DNA of 6,446 nt, from positions 1-6,446 of the forward strand of contig JAUPKO010000556.1 of assembly GCA_030837395.1 (NCBI GenBank). The letters run 5' to 3'. Source of the DNA: Actinomycetota bacterium. Lineage in GTDB: Bacteria; Actinomycetota; Actinomycetes; S36-B12; UBA10799. Below are positions 5,392 to 6,446 of the stretch, piece by piece. A program made the translations under genes and the position numbers. The notes under the pieces are model-generated. The model worked only from the letters and a program-made list of their open reading frames with translations, searched no databases and was not told where the DNA came from. Numbering within the stretch: the stretch's first letter is position 1; every line of letters begins with the position of its first letter.

Positions 5392-6446
5392 GTGGCTGCG
5401 TCGCTACCTGTCCGCCAACTGGGGACCCGAGGGCCGGGGGTCAGTGCGCTTGCCTTCGGCAACTGGCTCAACCACGGCGGCCTGGTCGGCTACGACGCCG
5501 CGATCCGATCCGTCCACGCCGCGCTGAATGCTGGCATCTCCACGTTCGACACTGCCGACGAGTACGCCGGTGGGGAGGCCGAGAAGGTGCTGGGAGCGGC
5601 CCTGGCCAGCGTACCCCGGGAGTCGGTCACCATCTGCACCAAGGTGTTCTTCCCGACCTGGCCTGGCGACGACGGCCGCGGACTGTCCCGCCGCCACGTC
5701 CTCGCGTCCTGCGACGCCTCCCTGACTCGGCTAGGCGTCGACCACATCGACCTGTACCAAGCACACCGATTCGACCCGGACGTCGCCCTGGAGGAGACAT
5801 TCGACGCGTTCGCCCGCCTGTGTGAGAACGGAAAGATCCGGTATATCGGCACCTCCGAGTGGACCACTGAGCAGCTGTCCCGGGGCGTCGCGGTAGCCGA
5901 GTCGATGGGTGTGCCGATGGTGTCCGACCAGGTGCAGTACTCGTTGCTGTGGCGCGTACCGGAGGCCGAGTTGGTCCCGGCGGCCACCGCCCGCGGGCTG
6001 GGCCTGCTGACCTACTCGCCGCTGGCCCAGGGCGTACTGACCGGGAAGTACCGTCCAGGGGCGGTCCCGGACGATTCCCGGGCCGCGCGCTCCGGTCCGG
6101 ACGCGTCCATCTTCCGGCACTTCTCCGACGGGCTGCTCGACGCAGTGCAGCAGGTCGGCAAGGTGGTGGACCAGGCAGGGCTGAGACTGCCTGAGTTCGC
6201 CGTGGCCTGGGTCCTGAACCGACCGGCGGTGGCCGCCGTCATCCTCGGCGCGTCCAGGCCCGAACAGATCCAGCAAAACGTTCGGGCTGCCGAGCTGCGG
6301 CTGGACCCGGATCTCGTGAGCGCGGTGGACTCGGTTCTGGCGGCATGGGTCGAGGACGATCCGGGCAAGGCGGGACGCGGATGGTCGGTCCGCCCGGACT
6401 GGCGCCGGCAGTTCTCGGGACTGCCGAGTGCAGGCGACGAAGATCG
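5392..6446 (+). CDS. Aldo/keto reductase, 3' end beyond the window
   Basis: The frame opens at a GTG only 5 bases after the stop of the second radical SAM gene. There is no clear ribosome site, so translation is probably coupled to the gene before. It stays open for 351 codons to the window edge. The protein is a (beta/alpha)8 aldo/keto reductase of the potassium-channel-beta-like type, using NADPH. The catalytic tetrad is visible: D53 and Y58 (FDTADEYAGGEAEKVLG), K84 (ICTKVF) and H125 (DLYQAHRFD). YSPLAQGVLTGKY (208-220) and the cofactor-binding ILGASRPEQIQQNV (284-297) are typical. Members reduce aldehydes or ketones, or the reverse. Family proteins have about 320-350 residues, so only a few residues should be missing. 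Its place suggests it works on a carbonyl product or intermediate of the radical SAM steps; that is inference. Confidence 0.88.
   Translation, partial: MAASLPVRQLGTRGPGVSALAFGNWLNHGGLVGYDAAIRSVHAALNAGISTFDTADEYAGGEAEKVLGAALASVPRESVTICTKVFFPTWPGDDGRGLSRRHVLASCDASLTRLGVDHIDLYQAHRFDPDVALEETFDAFARLCENGKIRYIGTSEWTTEQLSRGVAVAESMGVPMVSDQVQYSLLWRVPEAELVPAATARGLGLLTYSPLAQGVLTGKYRPGAVPDDSRAARSGPDASIFRHFSDGLLDAVQQVGKVVDQAGLRLPEFAVAWVLNRPAVAAVILGASRPEQIQQNVRAAELRLDPDLVSAVDSVLAAWVEDDPGKAGRGWSVRPDWRRQFSGLPSAGDED

Noticed and set aside
5731..6276. Minus-strand open frame of 181 codons
   Set aside because: It is antisense to the aldo/keto reductase, whose catalytic residues are all visible on the plus strand.
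1..6446. CRISPR array, rRNA or tRNA genes
   Set aside because: No regularly spaced repeats and no conserved rRNA or tRNA sequence blocks were seen on either strand.

Overview
The window is high-GC DNA with strongly G/C-biased third codon positions, GTG as well as ATG starts, and Shine-Dalgarno sites of the GGAGG/GAGGG type. This fits an actinomycete (Streptomyces, Micromonospora or a relative); I cannot name the species.

Left part (about 1-1000): decayed accessory DNA. A TIR-domain gene starts at 110 but keeps only the first part of its domain, to about 280. There it runs directly into the 5' half of an IS5-type transposase gene lying on the minus strand, itself frameshifted and missing its catalytic part. 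Between 562 and 1000 I see no intact gene: a small hairpin, a near-perfect 16-bp inverted repeat (716-731 / 947-962) and a start-less minus-strand open frame.

Right part (about 1000-6446): a compact, co-directional plus-strand operon. An AT-rich, promoter-like stretch is followed by a very small ORF of 48 (or 53) codons ending in a Cys-Cys-containing tail, then a strong intergenic hairpin. Next come a 409-aa PP-loop ATPase with an N-terminal ubiquitin-like (ThiS/MoaD-type) domain and a C-terminal four-cysteine zinc ribbon; two paralogous radical SAM enzymes (492 and 437 aa) that share an unusual C-terminal Cys/His block; and an aldo/keto reductase that leaves the window almost complete. Gaps between the enzyme genes are 21, 52 and 5 bp.

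Working interpretation (inference): this is the core of an uncommon biosynthetic or peptide-modification pathway. The PP-loop enzyme would activate a carbonyl or ring oxygen with ATP, the two radical SAM enzymes would do consecutive radical steps on related substrates, and the reductase would adjust an aldehyde or ketone. The small ORF is a candidate ribosomal precursor peptide, which would make this a RiPP-like system, but this is unproven: no protease, transporter or separate recognition protein is visible here. I do not recognise the cluster as a named pathway, and the operon probably continues to the right.
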